A stretch of DNA of 10,538 nt from Calditrichota bacterium (GTDB taxonomy: Bacteria; Electryoneota; RPQS01). Under the pieces are notes generated by a model. The model did no database searches and was not told the DNA's origin. It worked only from the letters and a program-made list of their open reading frames with translations. The stretch is taken from NCBI GenBank assembly GCA_020057985.1, contig JAGVEU010000263.1, positions 1-10,538 on the forward strand, given 5' to 3'. The position numbers and the translations under genes are program-made. Positions 1-7,142 of this stretch are shown one piece after another (the stretch's first letter is position 1; every line of letters starts with the position of its first letter).

Positions 1-479
1 CATTGGGCTGGGATCGCCGACACCAACTTGTTTTCAATCTCGGAGTGAATGTGCCGCTGGAAGGCAAGCCCTTTTCAACGAAATGGCTGAAAACGGGATG
101 GGCGGCAAATCTGCTCAGTCAGGCTCTGTCGGGACTCCCGTATTCGCCGACCACGTCCACCGAGGGCGACATTGTCGGTCAGGAATTCTCAAAAAACAGC
201 CCCTGGAACTACACGACCGATCTGAATGTGAGCCGTTCCTTCAACCTGAGTGGTCTCAAGTGGAAAGCGATAGTCGAAATCCGAAACCTGTTTAATGCCA
301 AGAATGTCCTGGGCTGGGATCGCAACCAAAATACAATTGACACGTATCTCGATGGAAAGCCCGGATACGTCAATGACGCAACAAGACCGAATTACGGACA
401 GAATCCCAAGAGCGGAGCAAACCCCGATGCCTGGGACATTCCACGTCTGATTCGCGCCGGCTTGGCGGTGGAGTTCTAA
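1..479 (+). CDS. TonB-dependent receptor, C-terminal part (5' end outside window)
   Basis: This is the last 158 or so residues of an outer-membrane beta-barrel, open at the left edge of the window; the TTG at position 3 is simply the first whole codon and not a real start. The fragment begins with GWDRRHQLVFNLG, like the 'D.RH' beta-strand found near the end of many TonB-dependent receptors, continues with alternating amphipathic strands (for example WNYTTDLNVSRSFNL and WKAIVEIRNLFNAKNV), and ends in LIRAGLAVEF with a terminal Phe, the usual C-terminal signal for insertion by the BAM complex. The family imports large nutrients (siderophores, cobalamin, glycans, peptides) using TonB energy, but the plug domain and substrate determinants are not visible here, so no substrate can be given. 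Its stop is one base before the next ATG, so the two genes are almost certainly co-transcribed and translationally coupled. A non-TonB barrel is the main alternative. Confidence 0.8.
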   Translation, partial: LGWDRRHQLVFNLGVNVPLEGKPFSTKWLKTGWAANLLSQALSGLPYSPTTSTEGDIVGQEFSKNSPWNYTTDLNVSRSFNLSGLKWKAIVEIRNLFNAKNVLGWDRNQNTIDTYLDGKPGYVNDATRPNYGQNPKSGANPDAWDIPRLIRAGLAVEF

Positions 480-480
480 C

Positions 481-2850
481 ATGCAGAACAACTTCATGAA
501 AAATCCAAGCCTCAGGATGTTGGGAGTAGCCACACTGCTGTTCGCAGTGCTTGTTTCGGGACTCACGGTCTTCGCTCGTCCGGTCACTGAGCGCGGACCC
601 ACCCGCTCCGGCCGCTCCGGAAGGCTCGATGAGGCTGATCGCAACGCCGTCAAGTCGCTCATCATGCATGACATTGGAAATGTGCGTATGACATTGGCCA
701 ACTGGGGTGAGTCCGGCAATCCGGACAATGCCGTTGGCTTTAGTGGTTTTGAGTTCCCCATCAACAGCGGAAATGACTTCTTATTTTCCGGCGGCCCGTG
801 GGTCGGCGCCATTGTGAATGGTGAGAAGTTGGTCTCGACCGCGACTGACGGAGACAATGGCACCAATGAATTCTATCCGATTCACGTTCAGACGGTGCCA
901 CTCGAAAACCAGACCAGCTCTGCCGATTGGTATGTGACTTCCAAGAACTACGATCGAGACATCAATCGGTTTTATGTGCTGGGGACTAAAGAGCTTGATG
1001 ACGACAACGACTGGGTTGCTGCCGATGACAAGGACGGCGACGGCAAACCCTCTAAGAACTACGATAGGGGCGGCGGAGCCATCGGCGTTGATGATGACGG
1101 CGATGATCGGATCGACGAAGATAGTGTTGCCGTCATAAACGGCGAGTATGTCGAGATTGATGCTGACAACGATGGCAATTACAAAGACACCGGACTTTCG
1201 GGTGACATCAACCGCGATGGAAACTGCGCCTACGATCCGGAACCGCATATTGATGAAGATCCCGCCGGAGACATGTCCAACGATTACGTGGATAATGATT
1301 TTGACGGGCTTGTAGATTTGGCTGACCCAAATCATGACGGCGACAGGAATCTCGGTTTCGACGACGATGACAACGACGGCGAGGCTGATGAGGATGGCGT
1401 TGCGCGAGGCGCGCAGGAGTATTTCTGCGTCTTTCAGGATGATATTGAGCCTTCCTTTGTCGGCAATATGGACGCGGAAGGGCATACACCGTTGAAGATT
1501 CAAGTGCTCCAGCGTACATACGCCTTTCCCGAAGCCTATGCTTCGGCCTTCATTCTACTCGACTACAGGATTCGCAATGTCGGACAGCTACCGCTCAAGA
1601 ACACCTACATCGCCATGTTTGCCGATCCAGATATTATTGCGGCGGGCGAGGGAGGTGATGCCGGCTCATCAGATGATAAAAACTACTACGATGCCGGACG
1701 ACTCATGGCCGTCCACTTTGACGATCAAGGATCAAAACCCGGAATCTTTGCGATCCGCGTGGTCAAGACGCCCGTTGCGCTTGATCGTCTCAAAGTAACC
1801 TTCCGTAACTTCAACCGGCAAGACGGCGGTGATCCGGCTAACAATACCAATAAGTACGATCTGATGGCGTCCGGAGATATATCCCCCGTCGCGCCCGATC
1901 CAAAAGATTGGCGCATGTTGATTGCCTTCGGTGACCGGGACAATGATGGCTTTGAAGTCCCTCCCGGCGGCGAGTTGCCCATCACGGTGGCCTACATCGC
2001 CGGTTATGATACTGCCGACGCGGGCAAGAATGCCGAGTGGGCGCTTAAGATGTATCTGAACGATTTTCAGGGTCCTTCAGCTCCTATCCCGCCGGAGTTT
2101 GATCTTGATGTTTACGAGGATCGTGTTCGTATTCGCTGGGCTCCGAATTCTGAGAACTCCGTGGATGCAATAACAAGCCTGCTCGATTTTGAAGGGTACA
2201 TCGTCGAACGGTCAAACGATCAACTCAGTTGGGAGACAATTAAAGCGTATGACAAGATAGATACACTCCTCGACCCCTTTCAAAGACAGAACTACAACTT
2301 GGGAATGCCTACAGATACGCTCTGGGTAAATGACACGACATTCCAGTATGCCTTCACGGATGCGGGCTTGATTCCCGGTCATACCTATTACTATTGTGTC
2401 CGTGCGTTCGATCAGGGAGTGGAAGGAGCGGGAGTTCTGTTTTCCGGTCGTACCGGTAATGTTAAAACTGCTATTGTCGCTCGGGATGCCACAACCGGCG
2501 CGCCGTCTGATCTCGATCATATCTATGTTTATCCCAATCCCTACAAAGGCAGCCACCGAGGCGAAGGAAACAGGGCCGACAACTCATCCACAGGACTTAC
2601 AGCCTATCCAAGAAAGCTGGTCTTCGTGGGATTGCCCGCCGACGGCAATTGCATTATCCGCATCTACTCGCTGGCAGGCGATCATCTTGCCACCATTGAT
2701 CACACAAACGGAACGGAATACGACCAATGGGACTTGATCACGAAAAACAAGCAGGAGATCGTCAGCGGAATCTACTACTTCACGGTGGAGTACCGGAAAC
2801 CCTCCGGCGGCACCGACTATCACGTGGATAAGTTTGTGGTGATAAAATGA
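481..2850 (+). CDS. Secreted Asp-rich repeat protein with FN3-like module and C-terminal Por-sorting/FlgD-like domain
   Basis: A 789-residue exported protein of unknown function. The start at 481 is supported by GGTGGAG (467-473) seven bases upstream. Residues 1-32 form a signal peptide (basic n-region, hydrophobic core about 14-30, probable cleavage after VFA). Residues about 172-306 are very rich in Asp, with calcium-loop-like strings such as DKDGDG (183-188), DDDGDDRIDED (204-214), DADNDG (227-232), DNDFDG (271-276) and DDDDNDGEADEDG (294-306), resembling thrombospondin type 3 or dockerin-like Ca-binding loops. Residues about 535-660 look like a fibronectin type III module (YIVERSND, TYYYCVRAFDQG). 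From about 679 the tail has YVYPNPYKG, IRIYSLAGDHLATI, a W at 750, SGIYYFTVEY and the end DKFVVIK, typical of the type A C-terminal sorting or FlgD-Ig-like domain of FCB bacteria. I infer a surface or extracellular protein carried by a type IX-like route; the PorV-like gene downstream fits this. No enzyme motif was recognised. Confidence 0.85.
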   Translation: MQNNFMKNPSLRMLGVATLLFAVLVSGLTVFARPVTERGPTRSGRSGRLDEADRNAVKSLIMHDIGNVRMTLANWGESGNPDNAVGFSGFEFPINSGNDFLFSGGPWVGAIVNGEKLVSTATDGDNGTNEFYPIHVQTVPLENQTSSADWYVTSKNYDRDINRFYVLGTKELDDDNDWVAADDKDGDGKPSKNYDRGGGAIGVDDDGDDRIDEDSVAVINGEYVEIDADNDGNYKDTGLSGDINRDGNCAYDPEPHIDEDPAGDMSNDYVDNDFDGLVDLADPNHDGDRNLGFDDDDNDGEADEDGVARGAQEYFCVFQDDIEPSFVGNMDAEGHTPLKIQVLQRTYAFPEAYASAFILLDYRIRNVGQLPLKNTYIAMFADPDIIAAGEGGDAGSSDDKNYYDAGRLMAVHFDDQGSKPGIFAIRVVKTPVALDRLKVTFRNFNRQDGGDPANNTNKYDLMASGDISPVAPDPKDWRMLIAFGDRDNDGFEVPPGGELPITVAYIAGYDTADAGKNAEWALKMYLNDFQGPSAPIPPEFDLDVYEDRVRIRWAPNSENSVDAITSLLDFEGYIVERSNDQLSWETIKAYDKIDTLLDPFQRQNYNLGMPTDTLWVNDTTFQYAFTDAGLIPGHTYYYCVRAFDQGVEGAGVLFSGRTGNVKTAIVARDATTGAPSDLDHIYVYPNPYKGSHRGEGNRADNSSTGLTAYPRKLVFVGLPADGNCIIRIYSLAGDHLATIDHTNGTEYDQWDLITKNKQEIVSGIYYFTVEYRKPSGGTDYHVDKFVVIK

Positions 2851-2893
2851 AGGAGACAAGACATGAAACCAACCAATGCGGCTTGTCTCGGAG

Positions 2894-2898
2894 AGGAG
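2894..2898 (+). promoter_or_regulatory. Ribosome binding site deciding the start of the 2904 gene
   Basis: AGGAG lies five bases upstream of ATG 2904. The in-frame ATG at 2847, which overlaps the preceding stop as ATGA, has no Shine-Dalgarno sequence (only GATAAA before it) and would put 19 polar residues in front of the lipoprotein signal peptide. The later start is therefore preferred. Confidence 0.65.
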
Positions 2899-2903
2899 CG
2901 ACC

Positions 2904-3917
2904 ATGCACCCTCTGATCAAACTGCTGATCCCATTTCTCTTGGCAATTGGTCTGTCGTTACTGATCATTGGCTGTGCCGATGAACGGACTCCTCCGGTTG
3001 CCGTCAATGCACCAGCCAACACAGAAACCATCGTACTCTGGCAGAACGCGGTCTCTGATGGAGACACCGTCTCGGCTCAATTCACGGTTCGAGACACCCT
3101 TGCTCCGATTACGCGCGTCGGACTGGATGCGCCCGCCCGACTATTCTTGTGGGCGTTTATCGAACCCAATTCCGATGTTCTGTGGCGCGAAGCGATCATG
3201 GACGATTCCCTGCCGCCGATGACGGATCGGGGAATTGACTATCAGGTTCTCCTTGATAGATTCGGAAAAGTTCAGGATAGCCTATTTTTCATAGAACAGC
3301 ACGCGGACTCGTTTGCTTTTGATTCCACCGAGTGCGATTCTCCTTCCTTCACGATCATTGAAGGGGACACGCTCTGGTGCGACAGCATTCTCTTTCGCAT
3401 GTACCCTGATTCAATGTTCTACGATACAACCGGTCTTGCTGTACATCAGGCAGAAAACGATTCGCTGGTTTTAGTGTACACGAACTTGAATACAACACTG
3501 GGCCGCGACAGCACACTCATGGGATTGCGCCGTGATTCACTCGGCTATTTGCTCGATGACCGTTTCAGTCTGGCCATTTGGCTTGATGATGCCACCGCGC
3601 TTGCTTATCCCGAAGCGGTTTACAATGACACGCTGCTAACTGCTGATACACTACTCCTGAGCGGCCAGTACATCTATCGAGCCGTGACGGACACCCTAAC
3701 CGGACTCAAGGGACGAGGGTTTGAACTGAATCTCTCAAGTTTCGAGGGCGCGGCCCGATCTACCCCTTACCACACCACGGAGTTTGTCTGGACCTGCAAT
3801 CCGGGAATGACGCGTTGCCTCTATCCGGGCATTCATACGCTTCATGCCCGTCTCAACGGAGGGCATACGAGGATCACCGGAAGTATCGTGCTTGTTTACG
3901 AGGAACTCCTGCCATGA
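2904..3917 (+). CDS. Lipoprotein of unknown function
   Basis: A 337-residue predicted lipoprotein; I do not recognise its family. The N-terminus MHPLIKLLIP followed by a hydrophobic stretch ends in the lipobox IIGC, with the lipidated Cys at residue 24, so it should be anchored to a membrane and face the periplasm or cell surface. The mature part is rich in Asp, Ser, Thr and Leu with short beta-type segments and repeated 'DTL/DSL' strings (EGDTLWCDSILF, YNDTLLTADTLLL), which suggests an all-beta fold, but no catalytic motif is visible. The start was chosen from the AGGAG at 2894-2898. Its stop overlaps the next ATG as ATGA, so translation of the PorV-like gene is probably coupled to it. By position it may be an accessory factor for the secreted protein upstream or the barrel downstream; that is inference only. 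The existence of the gene is well supported, its role is not. Confidence 0.8.
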   Translation: MHPLIKLLIPFLLAIGLSLLIIGCADERTPPVAVNAPANTETIVLWQNAVSDGDTVSAQFTVRDTLAPITRVGLDAPARLFLWAFIEPNSDVLWREAIMDDSLPPMTDRGIDYQVLLDRFGKVQDSLFFIEQHADSFAFDSTECDSPSFTIIEGDTLWCDSILFRMYPDSMFYDTTGLAVHQAENDSLVLVYTNLNTTLGRDSTLMGLRRDSLGYLLDDRFSLAIWLDDATALAYPEAVYNDTLLTADTLLLSGQYIYRAVTDTLTGLKGRGFELNLSSFEGAARSTPYHTTEFVWTCNPGMTRCLYPGIHTLHARLNGGHTRITGSIVLVYEELLP

Positions 3918-5074
3918 AACCATCTTTAAGAAGGGCTATCGTTATTCCCGAAAACCTACCGATATGCGCGCCGAGCAGGGTTAAGGTCTTCCGTAACCCT
4001 GCCGGAATCTTTTGTCGGATTATTTTCGAGATCAGCTATATCAGACTCCGGAGCGCTGTTGCATTCCTGCTGATTTTGTTTGCAGTAATGCCATCTCTCG
4101 CCCTCGAAAAAGTCGGATCCACCTCGATGCAGGTTCTCAAATTCCCGATCGGTGTTCGTGGAATTGGAATGGGAAATGCTCTAACCGCCGACGCACGCGA
4201 TGTCGAAGCCGTGTGGTGGAATCCTGGGGCGCTGACTGAAATCAAGAAGAATCAGGTGGTACTCACACAGGTCAATATGCCCGCCAAGATCCAACTGAAC
4301 TCAATCGCTTTCGGTCACCGCTGGGGAGAACTGGGCGCGTGGTCGGTACATGTCATCAACCTGTTCACGGATGATATGAAGGTGCGCACATGGGAGAATC
4401 CCAACCCACCGGACGGAACCGGGTTGAATTTCAACGCTTACGATTTCATTCTTGGAGTCGGCTATGCCCGAAAGCTTACCGACAAGTTCAGCCTCGGCGG
4501 GAACCTTCGCTATCTCCGCAGCGCACTGGAAGAAACCACTTATGACGGAGTCTCGGTTGACCTTGGCACCTTGTACAAGACCGGTCTGCGCTCGATGCGT
4601 CTGGCCATGGCCATTCAGAATCTCGGCCCGGATGTGAAGTACTCCGGCGAGTATCTCGATTACCGGAATAAGACAAGGAACGACGGTATCATCTCTACGC
4701 CTTATGAAGGAGCGAGCCTTCCCACCATGTTCCGGCTTGGAATCGCCTTTGACGTTTTTGAAATGCTGAAGTTGAAGCACAGCGCTGAACATGCGGCCAC
4801 CTTTGCCGCCGAAATGAATCATCCCAACGACAACCGCGAGCGACTCAACCTTGGCGGCGAGTATGGCTACAAGAATACGCTCTTCCTGCGCGCGGGCGGC
4901 AAACTCGGATACGATGAAGAGAGTGTTGCCGGTGGGTTCGGTCTGAAATTTCCGGTCATCGGCAATTACACGGTGAAATTTGATTATGCCTATTCGCACT
5001 GGGGCCGGCTGACACAGGCTTCCGATGGGTTTGCCGCTCAGCCGCACCGGTTCGCGCTTGGTTTCGAATGGTAG
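3914..5074 (+). CDS. PorV/PorQ-family outer-membrane beta-barrel protein
   Basis: A 386-residue outer-membrane protein. The family signature is clear: after a signal peptide, FPIGVRGIGMGNAL (77-90) and DVEAVWWNPGAL (96-107) match the 'GxRxxGMGxAxxA...D..A..WNPAG' block at the start of PorV/PorQ and related FadL-like barrels, and the chain ends in RFALGFEW with an aromatic last residue. In Bacteroidetes, PorV shuttles type IX cargo proteins to the attachment complex on the cell surface; other family members have unknown roles, so the exact job here is inferred. The start overlaps the previous stop (ATGA) and has GAGGA at 3900-3904 nine bases upstream. No other in-frame ATG or GTG exists before the hydrophobic core, so the leader is unusually long: about 47 residues before the core at 48-58, with likely cleavage near residue 63 (PSLA). 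A perfect hairpin lies inside this leader (see 3975-4002). Confidence 0.85.
   Translation: MKPSLRRAIVIPENLPICAPSRVKVFRNPAGIFCRIIFEISYIRLRSAVAFLLILFAVMPSLALEKVGSTSMQVLKFPIGVRGIGMGNALTADARDVEAVWWNPGALTEIKKNQVVLTQVNMPAKIQLNSIAFGHRWGELGAWSVHVINLFTDDMKVRTWENPNPPDGTGLNFNAYDFILGVGYARKLTDKFSLGGNLRYLRSALEETTYDGVSVDLGTLYKTGLRSMRLAMAIQNLGPDVKYSGEYLDYRNKTRNDGIISTPYEGASLPTMFRLGIAFDVFEMLKLKHSAEHAATFAAEMNHPNDNRERLNLGGEYGYKNTLFLRAGGKLGYDEESVAGGFGLKFPVIGNYTVKFDYAYSHWGRLTQASDGFAAQPHRFALGFEW
3975..4002 (+). repeat. Perfect 9-bp inverted repeat (hairpin) inside the 5' coding region of the PorV-like gene
   Basis: GCAGGGTTA (3975-3983) is exactly complementary to TAACCCTGC (3994-4002), with a 10-base loop that can add a further GG/CC pair around TCTT. 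It starts 61 bases after the ATG, in the part of the leader that matches no usual signal peptide. It could slow translation, protect mRNA, or be the footprint of a small inserted palindrome. It is not followed by a real T-run, so it is not a standard terminator. Confidence 0.5.
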
Positions 5075-5104
5075 TCCACTGCAACCAATAAGAGGTTTCC
5101 AATC

Positions 5105-6973
5105 ATGAAAAAATACAAGTTCACTTTTCTGCTTGTGCTGATCCTTGGAATTTGGTTTGCGGGTTGCGGAGTTTCCGAGAAGGGGACACCACTTGAGAAT
5201 CAACCACCCAATACCATCTTAAGCACCGCGCCGGATTCCGGCGCCACGGTGGACCACTATGTAATTTTACGTTGGGCCGGTACTGATCCGGATGGCGATA
5301 TTGCGGGATTCAGACTACTCGTTGATAGCGCGCAGATCACTTTCACGACGAACCACGATACGATGATCGGCTTTGTAGCGGATACCCCGTCTGACACCAT
5401 CGAAGGACCACCAGTCGCACACACTTTTTCCGTCATCGCTGTGGATCAACAAGGAGCTGAAGACCCCGATCCACCAGTCAGTTTCTTCTTTGTAACGAAC
5501 ATTGCGCCCACGGTTGCCTTTGCCTCGACCGGCAATCCCGATTCGGGAGCCGTTATTGGGCATGCCTTCCGTATCACGCTCACTTTGGAAGACGTGAATC
5601 GCTCGCCCGCCGACTCCTTCTCAATCAGTCTGAAAGATACCCTGAGTTGGACCCCTTGGTCTGCGGACTCCGTGTTCCTGTTTCTGCACCCTGATCTTCT
5701 AAGCGATGCTTCCTTGCTGCCGCGAGGCGTGAACATCATCGTCAACAATGATTTAATGAACGGACTGCTAGATGGAGTGGTCACGTTGTATGCACGGGTC
5801 AAGGATGCGGGGAATTCTGTCTGCCTGAACTATGGGACGCGGGTTCTCGATATTCGGAGTGGCCCGAGTCCAACAGAATCCTATGCCCCCGTGATGAATC
5901 CCCTCGTGACGTCCACGTATGGAAATTCAGACATCTATCCGGACGGTTCCACGTACTATCAGACGAGCGCCGAAACAAGAATCGCAGTGGAAGCCAGCGC
6001 CGATGCCTATCGCGGAGAGATTAACGCTTACCGCTATCAGTATGGTGACAGTATCTGGAGTGGTTGGATCGGAGACCCGTCGCTGTCCTATGGAAATCTG
6101 CCGGTCGGCGCGTATCCCTTCAAATTCATGGCGCGGGATTACGCCGGAGCGCTCAGCGACACTCTGTATGATACCATTCGCATTGTCCAGCAGTCCCTGA
6201 CGGACAGCCTGATCATCGTTGCCGAAACGGCACAGGGCACCGGCGATCCCTTCACTCATAATCTGGTCGTGGATAGCTTCTATGTGCGGATTCTTAATGA
6301 ATTGAATCTCAAGGTAAGGGAAATCAAATATGGAGCGGCATCTCGACAGCAAAGTCGCAGCGAAATCACGCCCTATCTGTCCCCCTATGACTTGCATAAT
6401 GCGGGCGTTATTCTTTGGCATTCAGATGATGTCTCCCTCAAACATGGTCTAAGCGATGCCATTAGCGTCCGCATTCTTCGCGAGTTTCTGGATCGCGGCG
6501 GAAGACTGATCCTTTCAGGTCAGGATTTGATGAATTCATTTGCAACGACTGGAAATGCGGATAGTCTGGCTTTTGAATTAACCGGATTTGCCTACCAGAA
6601 ACTCAGAGTCATCTCCGGCCGTCGCACCACGGGAAGGACAGCGCCGGCCAGTACAGGAATTATCGGTGTTCAGGATTATCCTTCCGTTCCGACGGATACA
6701 GCGAGAATTCGCGGAACAGCGAACGGCGCAGGCAACAGGCTCTCCGGATGCTGGACATTCTATACGAAAGAGGAGTGTCTGGTCATTGGTTTGCTAAATA
6801 CAAATCTTCCGACCAATCCTGTCTATATGCGACCGGCAGCATATCTCTATAATCAGAGTTTCCGTGCCGCAGTGATCGGTGTGCCGTTGTATTTCTGTGT
6901 CGAGGATTCCGTGAAAGCATTCCTCACCAAACTCAACGAGACGATATTTGAAGGACTGACGTCCGTTCCGTAA
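5105..6973 (+). CDS. Lipoprotein with FN3/cadherin-like modules and a C-terminal glutamine-amidotransferase-like domain
   Basis: A 622-residue predicted lipoprotein. The N-terminus is MKKYKFTFLL, a hydrophobic core and FAGC, giving lipidation at Cys21. AGAGG at 5091-5095 precedes the ATG by nine bases. Residues about 33-133 form an FN3/cadherin-like module (PPNTILSTAPDSGATV, LRWAGTDPDGDIAGFRLLVD, AHTFSVIAVDQQGAEDP, a usual FCB pattern), about 134-255 a second beta module, and about 256-365 a third (YRYQYGDSIWSGW, YPFKFMARDYAGALSDT). From about 367 the chain changes to an alpha/beta fold: DSLIIVAE, GVILWHSDD (about 432-440), ILREFLDRGGRLILSGQDL, and near the end VIGVPLYFCVEDSV. This resembles the GATase1-like domain found at the end of many multi-domain surface proteins in FCB candidate phyla. 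I see no nucleophile-elbow Cys, so catalysis is doubtful. It lies 30 bases after the PorV-like gene and is the last gene before the terminator. Function unknown; binding at the cell surface is the likeliest role. Confidence 0.8.
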   Translation: MKKYKFTFLLVLILGIWFAGCGVSEKGTPLENQPPNTILSTAPDSGATVDHYVILRWAGTDPDGDIAGFRLLVDSAQITFTTNHDTMIGFVADTPSDTIEGPPVAHTFSVIAVDQQGAEDPDPPVSFFFVTNIAPTVAFASTGNPDSGAVIGHAFRITLTLEDVNRSPADSFSISLKDTLSWTPWSADSVFLFLHPDLLSDASLLPRGVNIIVNNDLMNGLLDGVVTLYARVKDAGNSVCLNYGTRVLDIRSGPSPTESYAPVMNPLVTSTYGNSDIYPDGSTYYQTSAETRIAVEASADAYRGEINAYRYQYGDSIWSGWIGDPSLSYGNLPVGAYPFKFMARDYAGALSDTLYDTIRIVQQSLTDSLIIVAETAQGTGDPFTHNLVVDSFYVRILNELNLKVREIKYGAASRQQSRSEITPYLSPYDLHNAGVILWHSDDVSLKHGLSDAISVRILREFLDRGGRLILSGQDLMNSFATTGNADSLAFELTGFAYQKLRVISGRRTTGRTAPASTGIIGVQDYPSVPTDTARIRGTANGAGNRLSGCWTFYTKEECLVIGLLNTNLPTNPVYMRPAAYLYNQSFRAAVIGVPLYFCVEDSVKAFLTKLNETIFEGLTSVP

Positions 6974-6994
6974 GCGCTCTTCTTTCTCAATCGC

Positions 6995-7029
6995 AAAGCC
7001 CCGCTGACTTCCAGTGGGGCTTTCTCTTT
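6995..7029 (+). terminator. Intrinsic terminator closing the envelope operon
   Basis: AAAGCCCC (6995-7002) pairs with GGGGCTTT (7016-7023). A G-T wobble and a CTG/CAG extension leave a five-base loop (ACTTC), and the hairpin runs into TTTCTCTTT. It begins 21 bases after the stop of the lipoprotein gene. The A-run on the left arm means it could also act on the other strand. Confidence 0.85.
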
Positions 7030-7039
7030 ATGGTGCCGC

Positions 7040-7069
7040 TTGACTTGCATGTGAAAAAGTTCGTATATT
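7040..7069 (+). promoter_or_regulatory. Sigma70-type promoter for the CoA-transferase gene
   Basis: TTGACT (7040-7045) and TATATT (7064-7069) are 18 bases apart, which gives a transcription start near 7076 and a leader of about 67 bases before ATG 7143. It sits directly behind the terminator of the previous operon, as expected for a new transcription unit. Confidence 0.65.
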
Positions 7070-7142
7070 TAAGGTTAGCAAATTGACTTTCGTGTCCTAT
7101 TTTCGACAGGTTTACATAACATTCATTATATCGAGTTCAACA

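Noticed and set aside
781..1503. 240-codon open frame on the minus strand
   Set aside because: It is the complement of the Asp-rich repeat region; GAC/GAT codons read backwards give Val and Ile, which explains the hydrophobic look.
4301..5203. 300-codon open frame on the minus strand
   Set aside because: It covers the PorV-like gene and runs into the next gene's start; its composition is that of an antisense shadow.
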